Numbered from the stretch's first letter, positions 46,598 through 59,726 are shown. The stretch: DNA of 64,000 nt from Gordius sp. MW1 (GCA_964036665.1 OZ038526.1:3844001-3908000); one strand, 5' to 3'. Made by a program: numbers and translations. The notes: generated by a model not told the origin, from the sequence alone.

Positions 46598-48010
46598 CTC
46601 GGGCCTTTGGCCCTCGTGGGAAGGGGGAAGGGGAGGAGGGGAAGGGGAGGGAAGAGGGGAAGGGAAGGGGGGAGGGAGGTGCAGGAGGGAAGGGGGAACG
46701 AAACTCATCTATATCCGTATAAACGTAGCATATTTGCTATGCAATTTATGGGCGAGAAAGGTGGGAAGGGGAGAGAATGCTTATAGAGGGGTATAAAATG
46801 CAAAATGATTAATTATTTATACAAATTTTTAAAAAGTTAAATTTTTGTAAAACCTGCTATTATTGAGGAATAGGTTTTCTTTCATTCATTCTTATTTATC
46901 AACTTCTAAATTAATCAAAATGACGAAAGGAACGCAAATAGAGGGTATGACTTTGGAAAAGCCAATAGTCATCCTACCAAAATGTACAACTCTCAATTTA
47001 GAGTTTTTTTTGTATAAATTTAAACAATTTGGTGTAGGCGACCCATAATTTGAATTATGATTATAGACTCTATTTAAATCATGCGCATATGTATAGTACA
47101 AGCAAGATATTAAAAAAACGAAAAAAAATTCCAATCAGACCTTGGCCATTGGTCATTTTCATCACTTTGGCCAGTGGTAATTTTTTTTAATGGTTAGCAG
47201 ACAGCCAAATAACTAGTCTATAATTATAATCTAAAAAAATTGATTTCAATCTCACTTTGGCCAGTGTTCATTTTTTCCATTGGTCAGTAACCAGCAGACT
47301 GCCAAATACTGGCCAATAATTATAAGTTAGAGAAAAAATTTAATCTTAATCTCACTTTGGCCAGTGGTCATTTTTTTTATTGGTCAGTAGCCAGGACACG
47401 GCCAAATAGCCTATATTTAAAAATATAGAAAAAAAAATTTGCTACACTTTGGCCAATGGTCTTTTTTTTATTGGTCAGTAGCCAGGACACGGTCAAAAAG
47501 GATATAATTACATAGGAGACGAAAAAAACGAAAAAAAAATTTTGATGTACTTTGGCCAATGGTCATTTTTTTCGTTGGTCAGTAGCCAGGACACGGTCAA
47601 AAAGTCATATTATCAATGGTATTAACAAGAACAATATATTAATTTAAAAAAAACATTTGCCCTCTCAGGGATTCGAACCAGCAATTAAGAATTTGCCCTC
47701 GCCGGGATTCGAACCCACATCAGTAGAGGCATAGGCTTTGGCACAGGGACCCATATCAGTAGAGGCTTAGGCCCTTGTGGGGGGGGGGAATAGGGTAATT
47801 ATCAATGTTAACCTAATATACCAATTCAAAAAACGCAAAAAAAATTTCAATTCACAATTTGGCCAATGGTCATTTTTTTCATTGGTCAGTAGCCAGGACA
47901 CGGTCAAAAAGTCATATTATCACTGGTATTAAGAAGAACAATATATTTTTTTTATTTAAAAAAATTTTTGTCCTCTCCGGGTATCGAATCGGCAATTAAG
48001 ATATACATCA
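46598..48010 (+). mobile_element. Composite repeat element, copy 1 (GC hairpin, G-rich tract, VNTR, tRNA-like)
   Basis: Starts CTCGGGCCTTTGGCCCTCG, followed by a G/A-rich tract, then TTTGCTATGCAATTTATGGG near 46731. A VNTR (47141-47610, again at 47853-47925) follows, with tRNA-like B boxes GGGATTCGAACC at 47668 and 47714. It abuts the end of duplicated repeat copy 1. Its 3' boundary is uncertain. Confidence 0.55.
47141..47610. repeat. VNTR array, ~110-bp units
   Basis: About five units of TTTGGCCAATGGTCATTTTT, TTGGTCAGTAGCCAG.ACACGG and a variable A-rich spacer. The same unit occurs at 60152-61060 and 62276-63285. Confidence 0.8.
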
Positions 48011-50130
48011 GCAAGTTTCGGCAATCTAAATTAAAGCAAATAATAGATGGCGGTATAAAAGATGTAACACAAGACATCACATAGCTTTATAATTAGATAA
48101 AGACGAATAAAAAAAGTTACATTATGTGTAAAATGAAATAATGATTTATATTTATTTGTGTATACCACATTTAACGATCCATAAAATAATTATGTATTCT
48201 AGGCCAACTTTGAGAGACTTATAAAAACGTAGCATATATTTTTTAAACTATAAAGCTACTTTAGCTCCCATTGATGATTAAAACAGGTGTACAACAAACG
48301 ATATTATGCTAAAAGAATATTAAATTTTTTTTGTATTTGTGAATTTTACTTACCCATTAAAGCCTACCTTCGTATATATTATATCATACGCAAAGTGTAC
48401 CATTTTTAATTAGTAAATTTGCATACTTAAAGACCTTTTGATTTTATCAAATATAGTTAATAATAAAGTTTAAGATGTGATTAACCATACTCATAAATCA
48501 TTTTTATTTTTTAGCTTATTAAATGACTACCATATCTCTTTAAAGAAGTAGTACTTTTGCAAAACAGGAAAAATTGGACCCTCTTTAACTATTTGATTAA
48601 AATTTTCTACATAATAAACAATTACCAATTATATTTGATATATTCTTAATCTATAAAAATTTATCTATAAGATGATATTTAATATATATAACATTAGCTA
48701 AATTTTCATATTAATATATATATATGCTTTAAAATTGAATGTATGATAATTCATAAAGTGGGCAGATGGTCATTTAAAACACTGCAGAAATAGACGTTTT
48801 TTGAGAATCAAATAATAACTAATTAGCAAAATATTCAAGAAAGGTTTCGACTATTTTACCCATTGTCTGAGAGTGTCTAGGAGAGGTTAGGGAGTGGGCA
48901 GTTGCCCCTAATTTTCAAAAATTGTAAATATAAAACAAAATAACGTTAAAATTTTAAAATATTATCATTATGCCACCCCTAAATTAAACATTTTGCCCCC
49001 CCCCTCTCTATGGAATCATCTCTAAGGCCCTTGCGAGTCTTTTTAAGCTTCATCCTGAATTTGTCATATAAATAGAGAAAATTGAAATTATGAAGGATAT
49101 ATACAAGATAAGCCCATTAAATTTGGATATAAGCTTTTGTGCCTGAACAAGCCGAACCAACTATTGTTGCAGTTTCGAAATGTATGAAGATCGAAAAATT
49201 GGTATGCCATTTGCTATTTTCAACGGAATGGCTTAGGCTTTGTCGATAGCCCAATGTTATGTGACAACTAGCTCGATTTTTTGCGTTTATTATAAGATCT
49301 GGCAAAGAAATGGGATGAGTGATGATCTTTTTGATCAACTTCGTCAAGTCTATCGAATAAATATGCCATCAAAAATATTTGGTAGATAATAGGTTTTTGT
49401 TTGAACGTGTCTTTAGTCATTGCTTGGCTACCTTATCTCGAAAGAGAAAAGGATTTTTTTATTAGACTCTACCCAAAGAGGAACAATCCCTTTACTCGCG
49501 ACTTATGTATACCTTAAGTTAGGGCTGTAAATCCTGCAATCTATTCAGCGTTAACGACGAGGTGACATACGATGACATTGAGCATTGGTCTGCCAAAAAC
49601 CCAACGAGATGATGCGCCGCTTTTAATAGACGTTTATATTGATTTTTAACAAATTAATTATTGATCTATTAAATAAATAGCAATTAAAATTATTATTACA
49701 TTGTTTTAATTGCTGAATTCTTTAAATAAATGTTTATAATACTAATATTAGGAAAATGATTATAAAAGGATTGTGTTTCCAAACTTATGAATATAGGGGG
49801 ACTGATGGGAATGGGGGGGGGGGGGGGGGTGTTGATCCTTAGAGAAAAAATTTGATTTAGATTTCATTCATTTTAATATTTTAAATTATTATAAGAAGGT
49901 ATTAGCAGATAAAAATTTGCTAATACGTTTAATTTAAAATTATTACATAGCGGGGTGTATATGAATCTCCAAGGTCCAAGCTTATGATATATACGACGCT
50001 TTAAAAACTATAGTTAGAATTGTTTATTCGAAAAAAAATTTTGCAGATGTTATTATGGTATTAAATTAATAAAAAATCTAAAATTTCAAGTTTTTTCATC
50101 GAGGGGTTATATGTTCAGGTTTTAATGGGT
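48011..50130. other. AT-rich region with degenerate MITE and long poly-G tract, no gene
   Basis: A strongly degenerate GGGCGTAGCC-like element may lie at 48880-49015, with TTAGGGAGTGGGCAGTTGCC on one side and GCCCCCCCCC on the other. Around 49100-49610 there is broken open text on the plus strand that may be a dead transposon. A run of about 18 G's lies near 49812. No real gene was recognised. Confidence 0.35.
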
Positions 50131-51572
50131 TAACCCCGAAGGATGGCAGTCGACGTGTTTCAAATTCATGTCTCCCTATTTAAAATGCATGAGATGATTA
50201 AATATTAAAATGAGAGCCCATTCAAGATTGATGAGTAACAATTAATTATCCTTTAGCGTGTGGGGGCGGGCAAAACATTTTAGGAGTATCAATGTATTAA
50301 CTCAAATGTATTTACTACTTGCCTAGTCGATATTTTTTGGCCTAGGGCATGACAAATATACCTACTTGACCTAATTTTCAGTAATGAAGTAAAATTTACC
50401 TAGGCTAGGAAGGATTTTATTATATTTCCTATATAAGTGTTAGTCAAAGAAAGAGATTGTTTTCACATATTACTATAGAAAGTTTAGATCTATTAAACTA
50501 TATTACTATAGAAAGTTTAGGCGTTTATCTATTAAACCATATCATCATTTGCGCAATTATAAGTTAACTCTAAGGCATATATAAATAAGCCTTATATATT
50601 GATTAGAATAATAATATAAATTTGAAGGAACTTCTACAAATCTATTATAGCAGAGTCACGTACAATTAATCGTTAGAACGAGCGCAATTCTTAGACTATT
50701 AAAAACGTAGGATGTTCACGATATCTTTGCTTTCAAAAAGTATTTAATAAGCTTGCAACTTGGTCAATTGATAAATCTTCTTTAAGAATTTCAATTGAAA
50801 ATAAAGGTATGTATATATTTGATTTTAAAAAGTTCAACGCCATATCTGATAAAGTTGTTATAATTAGTTTCTTGTTGTTTAGTATGTTAGTACCACTTGA
50901 GATTAGGGTATAAAAGGCAAAGGACTTTAATCAAATTTTAATGAAAGCTTGCAAAAATTGAGGGCAAAGAATTAATAAGAGGAGCCAAAATATTGGCTTT
51001 CAATTTTTTCATATAGTAACAGAGTTTTGTATTGTTAGCCTAATTTCTAGGACGAGGTGGACTTTAATAACTTACCTTACTTGAGGAGAATGTTAATCAA
51101 CCCTCTGCGTTTTGTTGGCAAGTCTTTAGGGTGACAAATTATTTTATATGAGAGTTAGAACATCAGATAAGCGCACATTAAGTTAAGGTAACGTTAATGA
51201 CCATTCTCTAGAGAATATAAGTTATTCGACACCGATCTTACAATTTAATTAGTTTTCTCGCAAAGTTGACATAGTTACAACCTGCCTATGTTGAAATTGA
51301 TACATTTTGTCGTTTTAGCTAGTAGCTCGAACGTCAAAAAGTTTAACCTCCTGGCAATGCATAATTTAAATACCTTTGTTCTTATTTGATATTTAATTAA
51401 TTTTGGCATTACACGCCAAGGACGTGGCTGCTACGTATTTAAATAAAAATTTGTTACAAAGAGTTACAGATGGTATGTTTCAAGAATTGTTATAACTTTA
51501 ACACATGCTTTTTGTCTCAGACCTAAAAAAATCAGCTATACAATAATGAATAGACATACATTGTTAAGTAAA
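50131..51572 (+). repeat. 1.4-kb duplicated repeat, copy 2 (uninterrupted)
   Basis: Matches 44133-46597 without the retroelement. It has a local tandem duplication of TTACTATAGAAAGTTTAG at about 50470-50522. It supplies the empty site for the 45336-46393 insertion, at about 51371-51375. Confidence 0.8.
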
Positions 51573-54083
51573 ATCTTAGCTAAAACAAATATTAAAATAG
51601 ATAGAAAATTATCTATTTAACGTTTTATGAAATAATCATGGTTTAATGCAGTATGTGTCATATATAGGTAGAAAGTAAATAGGCCTATTATATAATCGGA
51701 CTTATTGCAAAATTTAAATTGCAGCATTGCTAAGTGTTTGGTAATTAGATGGTGCTGAAACTCCAAATTTTTTAATTTAACATTTGAATCATATTTAGCA
51801 CTTGAAAAAAATGTTGACTTCCAAAAATTAATTCTTTAGAGCCAACAGAAATTTTTAGAGAATATAGTAAATAATAGATTAAGATGATAAGTGCTCATTT
51901 GCTTGATGCATGGGTTTTTGAATATATATTACACATTGTTTGCAATAACTTAAATTTATATAGGATTCATTGTTAAACTGTATTGTTGATATCTATTATA
52001 ATAGTTTTGGGTCGTTCATATTTATAGATTTCCACATTAATTTTATAAATTACTCTAATGTGGAATACTTTATGAGTTTATGTATATTCTGTATGTTACA
52101 ACAATGATTTAATTAATTTTGTTTTTGAATGGCTTTCAATATATTTGATCAACCCGCATACTTTAAAAGTCATAAAATGGTCTGATGAGACCGGTGGATG
52201 AATAAATTTGACCAACGTATACAAACACTTATGTTTTTACCATTAGTTTTTTCATGAAGCAGAAAAAAACAGGAATATACACTGCAGTATATAGACGTTG
52301 ATGATTGCTGGATTTTATAACCACATATATATATCATACAATATTTACAAATAACGTGTATATAAAATGTTATAAATTTCGGCATTATCTTGTAAATCTA
52401 TATCCCACGAATAAAATGCTAGGAACCACTGAAGTATACTAAAATATAAATCGAAACAAATTTAATTGAAATCATTTCAAAATGCTACCCTCTATTGCAA
52501 GAACTATGTTAGAATAATTTTTTTGGCAAACTAGATTTTTTATTTGTCTCGATACTATTGATAATCTCATGGCTCACTTTTTTTAAATTTTTTTTAAATA
52601 TCCTAGAAGATGAACGGTATGTGGATTCAAATACAAATTATGCAATTAAGGGTATTTTAATTTTTCCACAATAATTTTTATTATACTCTAAACTATAACT
52701 ATGTATAATTTCATATAAATGAACACATATTAAATGTTTGAACATTTTAATTTTCATGAAAATCTATAAAACAATTATTTGTGGGCGTAAAACATAAATA
52801 TACACCACATTTTTTGGAAGATACTTTATCCCTCTTTGAGCGAGTACGACTTGCAAATTTGGTGAACAAAACCAGTTAAAAAATAATAACGTAGCAAAGC
52901 ATTGCTTCGAAAAATAGGGCCAGGCTCGGGTGGGGCCTAATTAAAAAGTCTTTTGGGCTCGGGCCGGGCTCGCGCAAAATAAGAATAGAGAAGTCGGGCT
53001 CGGGCCGGGCTCGGACAGAAGAAATTTTATTTTGCAGGGCTCTAGGTATGGTACCAAGATTCATAATTCAAAAAATATAAAACTCAACTACCTTATGTGC
53101 ATACTGTGTCTTTAAAGCAACATATGATTATTACAAAATATAATTATCAAAAATAATAAATATATATAAAATAATTTCATAAATAGTAATTTTAACCTTT
53201 TATTTATCTAATTTTAATGTTTTTAAATTTGTTAAATATATTATTTATCCTTTTAAAATGTGTAGAAAATCGAGAAGAAAAATTTTATAAAAAAATAGCC
53301 ATTTTCAAAAATAGGGTTTAATAAAATGCGAAATTAAAAAAATATAATAGGTCTCGTGGGCCATATTAACATTCGAATCAAAGATATGGGTTGTGGCTTC
53401 AAATACACACCATGCACCTGATTTAAAATTTATTTATATAATATTTATTATATAATTTGTGGTATGTGTATCGAGATATACAGTATGCAATAGAGGGTAA
53501 CAATTGTGTATGTATAATTTTTAAATCTGCAAAATTCGTCGCTTTCAGGCTTTAATTTACTATAATTAACATATATCAATCCAAAGCTTTCAAATGCTTG
53601 TTTCAGTCCATTTAATAAATTATACTGTTGTGACAGTAAATATCCTAATCACAATATGATTAGTGCTATTAAGGTTATCACTAACGGCGAGTAACTTCTT
53701 TCAATTAGACAAAATGAGCGTAGCAGGCATCAAATCGAAAAGGCAAAAAAATAGGATCTAAGGAGAGGATAAGGATGTTACATTTAATTTATTGAGGCTG
53801 AGTATAGCAGCCCATCTTTGCCCCTAAATGCTACGCTTAAAGGGTTAATTTCGATCGCTATCACAAGAAATGGTTAGATTGAAATACCTAGTAAAGGCAA
53901 CCACTATGGTTTAACCATTAAGACCTATTGTTTAAAATTTTATAGGCTTATTACTTAATTGGCAAATTCGTAGGCTCAACGTGATATTATGAGCTTATAA
54001 AAAAGTGAGAATCTCTCGATTTTACCGTGTCAATAGCAAAAATTAATACATTGACAAACAAACAATCTAGACCTATATCTTAC
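51573..54083. other. Intergenic DNA with small repeats, no gene seen
   Basis: AT-rich. A GC-rich stretch at 52918-53040 contains GGGCTCGGGCCGGGCTCG twice. A GGGCGTAGCC-like MITE lies at 53711-53843, from ATGAGCGTAGCAGGCATC to AAATGCTACGCTTA. No coding exon was identified; downstream exons of the uncertain 54-58 kb gene could be hidden here. Confidence 0.35.
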
Positions 54084-57000
54084 CATGAAGGGCTGTGCCA
54101 TTATCTGATCCTGTCCCATTCCTGCAGCGTCCATTCCAGGTGTCAGGGCAAATGTATAGGATGTATAGTTTCCGGCCAACAAAGTGCTTTGCCTAACTGT
54201 GACCGTGGCTATAGTAGCGCCCAAGCTGCAACGAGTATATTAGAAGATGCAAACCCGCTTCTTAAATTTGCAGTACTAAGGGTGGCAACCGATGCGACTC
54301 CACCGAAGGTTACGGCTAATTGAAAAAATTAGATATTTAGATCAATGCTTAAGATTAAAAAATAATTTTATAAAAATGCCACATTAAATAGCCTGAATAT
54401 CGTGATTGTAAGAAAGTAATTTTTTAAACGCTCAACCTTAATTACATATGTATAATTAGATATGAGTAAAATAGCATTAAAAATATAAGTCGATATATAT
54501 GTCTTAACCTTGGAAATGGTTTTATATCAAATAACTCATCATTTTATATAAAAAATACTATATTGTCTATTAAAACATCTAAGTTAAAACACTAGTTAAA
54601 ATAACAGCCAGGTAAATCATTTCTAATAAAGAGTGTGGTTTTTTGGAACGGAGGTTATTATATCTGTCTAAAATCGGGCTGGTCAAAAATGGACAAGCTT
54701 AATAATTAGAAAAAAAGTTGAGGATAAATCGCACTAAAATTACCTTTAAATGCATAGAATTCATTTTTTAAACTACTTTTTAATATAAAATTTTATTTTA
54801 GAAAATTAAAAAGCTTCGATTAATAATAAGGCATCTATTACCTTTTCCAATATCATGTTTATCTATATAGATTTTTCTATGACTTTTGTTATCTATGCTT
54901 TAGCATTTTCAATCGATGTTACAATCTAAATTTCTATATCACATAGGTTCTCACTCGTGCTTCCTCATTTTAATATCCCAGGAGTCTTAAACACTCGATT
55001 TTCTTTCTTAAGCCTCAATCAATTCATCTTTCTAATTGATCAACATCATCTTAATCTGTTTCTTATTGTTTTCTTAGCCGTTGTGCCTAGATTCCTCCCT
55101 ATTTTATTAATTTATCCCTCTCTCATGCCTAACATTCGGCTAAGCATTCTTTTTACCGACTCTAAATATTCTTTCCTATTCCCTATAGCATGGAGCTATC
55201 CTAAGACATGGATTAAATAAATCATCTGTACTATTTATTTATCGATTTCGTTAAATTCTCATTTTTTTATTTAATCTATCCAGTATTCATACTGCTGTAT
55301 CTTTTTGCTTTAATCATCAACCTGAAGAGCTGATAAAATCTACCTAACATAAGCGTTATGCTTTGCGAATGATGCTTTAATATAGTATTTCTAAGTTCTG
55401 TCTTCCAGAACAATTTCTTTTATTGTATTTCGCCTAAATGCAAATCCATGTTCTATGGCATGCAGGATATGTATCCAAACATCATTTTTCCATGGTGCCT
55501 CATACTCCATAATATTTGGAATAAACAGGAAAAGACGAAGGGCTGAAACTTTATTGGTAAAACTCTTAGATATCCCAACCATTGATATAGCATTCATTCT
55601 ATTTTCTTGTAAATGTTTTTTATGTCCCTCACTCAAATCACACCTAGTTTCTTCTAAGACATCTCCAATCTATTTTATTAGTACTCTATCGCGCTTAGGG
55701 CTTTAATCTCCAATAAATTTTTTATTAGTTCATTAGCAGTGTTTATATCTTTGAACCTCACCTATGGTAGTTGTAAATTCTTTTTTGGTGATTCAGATCA
55801 AATTTATGGTTAAAATTCTTTTATTAAGATCTTTGCACTTAAATACACCGATCCGTCGACTTCTTTTCAAATTGTAAGCAATTATAATAATCATGCCATC
55901 TTTGCCATTTTTAATTTCTCCCCTAATTGACCAACATTTTAGAATAGGGCTTGATCTCTCTAATTTGCTTAATAATCTTTTTTAATCCTTGAAAATTTTG
56001 TCTTAAATTGATATCCTGTCCATGACCTTTTATAAAGCATCGTTTGACCGGTCATAGCTATGGTAGGCCTTATAATTGTAATTGCTTTTTCCCCAAATTT
56101 CGTAAAACTTTTCATTTTACTGATACATTTATGCAACTCTTCCTTCCACCTTCATATTATTTTATTATTTGATATACTTGCATTCCTCTAGAGTCAAACG
56201 TCCCGCTTCTTATTCTCGACGCTAGCGCACATTGATTTTCATATATAGCATTTAATTTGAGCTTAGAGTGGCTCATGATTTATTCATTATAAAAACATTG
56301 TTTAGCCTACTTCACTTTTTTCGGACAAAAACCACCAAATTATAAAGAAGTGCAGGGTCAATTACAAGAGTGGCGAAAACAAATACAAAGTAAGCAAAGG
56401 AGTAAGTTACATTTGAAGTGGGGAGAGGGAAAAAGGGTTCTATTTCAAAAGATTTGATTCACCCTTTTCTCTCCCTAGTATGCGGGAGGGGAGTCCTCTT
56501 TTAAACTCAAGTATTTTTATTCCCATAGTTTCATCCTGTTTCGGCTCTTATGGGAAAATGGCGTTATCCTTTTTTAAAGAAATAGGCAGACCTCCTCCTT
56601 CTAAATATTCTCCCGCATTTCTACTAAAACAATCAATTGCGATTTTAATCGCAAAATTAAATCCTTTTTGGATTCTTATCCTTTGTTTAAAGAGGAAGAT
56701 GAATATATATTAGCTATTTAACGCTCTTTTTAATTTTTTTAATATACTAAATTTTTATTACATTTTACCGTATTATAATCAGCCATATATTAATAAACTT
56801 TTTATGGGGGAAAAAAGTTAAAGAAAAACGCTGTAAGTTAAGTCAAATTATGGTATAGATTTTACATTTTTTATATTATATACTTACACACCGAATTACC
56901 GGCGTAGATTCGAAACGCAATTTCAATGCCGCACAACATGGCCGCTGCTCCACTTACTGCTTTTTCAACTGTTATGAGCGGGGTGTTTCCTATATAGCTT

Positions 57001-57847
57001 CCATCTTAGAGGTATCATGCCAGTATGTATAAATATATATTTAAATTAAAAGTTTTAATAATTATATATCATATACAAGCTGTCGCCCAGCTTTCACAAA
57101 ATGAAGTTGCTAAGCTACTTTTAAAATCATAACATCTAAAGGCTTTTCAAAAGGGCTAAAATATATGTATTAATTTGTTATATTTGACTTAAAAAGTGCA
57201 TTACGCAACGTTCGTGATGACGCGCGAAGCGAAAAAAGGCGAAGTGAAGTTTTGAGCTAATTTATCAAACTATTTATTCTTTTTTCTTAATATCTTTATA
57301 TTAATCGTAAAATTTATCATATATCACGAAAATAACAATTGTAAATAGGATGCTTTCTTGGTGAAACCGCAGAGGCAAAAAGCGAACGAAAATAAGATAC
57401 AAATCATTGTGTACTTTTCGCGCTATGGTTAAAAAATTGAATTTGGTATGTAGGTATTTATTTTATTTTTTTGTATGTTTATAGAATAATTACGATCTTA
57501 TCAATAAATACCATTAATATATGATAAATTTCACGATGAATATAAATATTTTAATAAAGATAATGAAAAGTTTGATAATTTAGCTCAAAACTTCACTTCG
57601 CTTTTTTTCGCTACGCGCGTCATCACGAACGCACCCTTAGATATCAGTAAAGTTTGGATATTACACACATTAGCACAATAACGATGTCAAAAATTAAGTT
57701 TTTATTAAATATGAAATAAAAGCTTACTTAAAAGCCAATATCTCCATTCATTAATAGGGACTCTTAAGCTAGCTTGCGTTCTCACTGTTGTGTATCCAAG
57801 ACTCGGAATAATCACCTGACATATTTGCAAAGGCTTGCGCCCGAAGA
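54084..57847 (-). CDS. Unidentified gene: three phase-compatible exon candidates
   Basis: Candidate exons on the minus strand: 57728-57847 (39 full codons, FGRKPLQICQVIIPSLGY...INEWRYWLL), 56900-56989 (29 codons, NTPLITVEKAVSGAAAMLCG...), and 54084-54315 (VTFGGVASVATLSTANLRSG..., then LLAGNYTSYTFALTPG...MAQPFM). Each has AG before and GT after, and both joins are phase 1, so they fit together. The third contains a frame break near 54226-54254. I do not recognise the protein; the last exon looks extracellular and beta-rich. The outer exons, start and stop were not found. In the first candidate another frame is also open for most of its length, so the assignment is tentative. Confidence 0.35.
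54316..56474. other. Intronic or intergenic AT-rich DNA
   Basis: Would be an intron of the unidentified gene. The open frames at 54957-55220 and 55391-55706 show no convincing domain; the text around 55390-56050 may be a very old retroelement. Nothing firm was found. Confidence 0.3.
56475..56810 (+). mobile_element. Second 3' fragment of the zinc-finger/nuclease retroelement
   Basis: The plus-strand frame 56480-56713 reads LLNSSIFIPIVSSCFGSYGK and MALSFFKEIGR, closely matching the C-terminus encoded at 45436-45700. It is followed by the same 3' UTR (ATTACATTTTACCGTATTAT, TTAATAAAC). It is a severely 5'-truncated copy in the opposite orientation. Confidence 0.75.
57196..57637. mobile_element. 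Foldback element with long terminal inverted repeats
   Basis: Left CGTTCGTGATGACGCGCGAAGCGAAAAAA and right GCTACGCGCGTCATCACGAACG are inverted copies, continuing inward through AAGTTTTGAGCTAA and TATCATATAT for about 150 bp with mismatches. The unpaired centre is short and non-coding. It lies between candidate exons of the unidentified gene. Confidence 0.65.
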
Positions 57848-58060
57848 CTATTAAAGATGGAAAATCATAATTAGTAAATATTTATAATCTTTATTTTAAA
57901 TCATCAACTTAAGCAATAAACTGCTATAAATTTGCTCCAACGTTATATATGTCCAACACCCGTTTAATAATAGCTGGAATATAGCTTTATACACTTATTT
58001 TAATTTTTGATTTTAATGGGTATTTTATGAGTTTGGGTGGGTATTTTATTATGGTGCCCT

Positions 58061-58207
58061 ATCAACTCGCCGAAAACATCCTCGCCGAATTTAGTGTCCC
58101 CCAGCTTAAAATCGTCCCCCATTCAACCAATCACAAATTGGGGGACCTTTTTTAGCTGGGGGACATTAAATTCGGCGAGATTGTTTTCGGCAAGTTGACG
58201 GGCCACC
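58061..58207. mobile_element. Hairpin MITE of about 145 bp
   Basis: Almost the whole sequence is one inverted repeat: CTCGCCGAATTTAGTGTCCC on the left and GGGACATTAAATTCGGCGAG on the right, with ends GCCCTATCAACTCGCCG and CGGCAAGTTGACGGGC. The loop contains ACCAATCACAAATT. No coding capacity. Confidence 0.7.
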
Positions 58208-59726
58208 TTTTATTATAAGCCAAGACATATATATGTCTACTGTTATACTTTAGCCATCTGCTGATTGCAAAGTTATAAAACCATTCTGTGAACAACAGTT
58301 TTTGTAACTCTGAATTCGTATTATCTTAGGTGTTTAATAGGAATCGAATATAATGCTACTCAATCATCTAGTCAGGAATTTTAGAATATAATATACTGCT
58401 AAAAACAAGCAGAAATGCTAAAAAATTCCCTATACCTTTGCTTATCTAAAAAGAGTTTACTTATTTATTAAAAATCATTGTTAAGCCGAATTTTTGTTGA
58501 TATGATGATGATTTGGGCTTATTTTTTCTATTAACTTCAATTTAAATAAAATTAAAACAAAATAAACAACTATAAATAATATTAAACATGATTGCTTTTC
58601 TTTAAAGAAATAGTGAATTAACAAGAAATTGAATATAAATCGCGCATTTAAATTCAAATTTTTATTTCATTTTGTTCTTAGGTGTAGTTTGTCAAAGTTA
58701 AACCACCTTTTAAAATGAATATAATTATGAAATTTTTAATTAACTCGAATTTAAAAACAAATTCATTTTTATAATAATTTTGATATGTTTTATTAAGCTT
58801 TTATAATTTAATGATACCTTTATTTCCGATCAATAGGCTTACATTTAGGCTAAGAATTAAAATACCCATATAAAATTTCATCGTGTTATAGATTTACAGA
58901 TAAAGCCAATTTTGAAAAAAATTTTTTTGACTAATTTGCAATTATTAAAAACGCTTTCCTTAATAAAATAAGGGCATAGCATAGCTTAAAATATCACATA
59001 TCAAACGTATTTCCTTAGTAAAGTGACCGCAACTTAAAGCTTACTTAATTGAAAACTTTAAGTAACCTAAATTAATAAGATAACCTTTTTTGTGCATGTA
59101 ACCTTATATGCAATAAGTTGGCGCCACTTAATTATTATTAATGTCTAGATGATAATATTGATAATTATAAAGTATTTTTGGCATAGTTATTTGTGCCTAA
59201 ACTCTTATCGTTAAATTTTTGTCTTTAATTCATAAACAGTAATTATTAATACCATTAGACTATCATATATTGTATTACTTTAAAATGATAGTTTATTTTA
59301 AATTAAGCTTGGATTAAAATGCATCTTAAAACATAAGATTTTTAAGAAATTTATGAGATGTATTATTAAGCTATAGTCAAGGGGGTGGAAAGCAAGACTT
59401 TTCCCTCCTCCCGACTTAAATTTGAAATTTTATTTTATCAATAATGCGATTCAATGGGTTAAAATTTTATAGTTTAGTTGCATAAACGATTTTGAGACAC
59501 TTATAAAAGCCTGGAAACATAATGTATATACATTCAATTTTTTGAATTTAATTTTCGACTAAGGGCATTGTAAAATTTTCGAATGTGATTGTGAAAATTG
59601 CTATGAAAAAAAACTTGGTTGAACATTTTTTTCACGTAAAAACATTAGACCGCCCCATTGCTAGGACGTGACTAATGTTTAATATAGTAAATAATTTCTT
59701 ATATATTTCAATTGTTATAAATATTA
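58208..59726. other. AT-rich intergenic DNA, nothing recognised
   Basis: No gene, RNA or repeat could be supported here. Confidence 0.4.

Noticed and set aside
47649..47730. Complete tRNA gene
   Set aside because: B-box and T-arm-like sequence is present, but no A box or full cloverleaf could be found on either strand.
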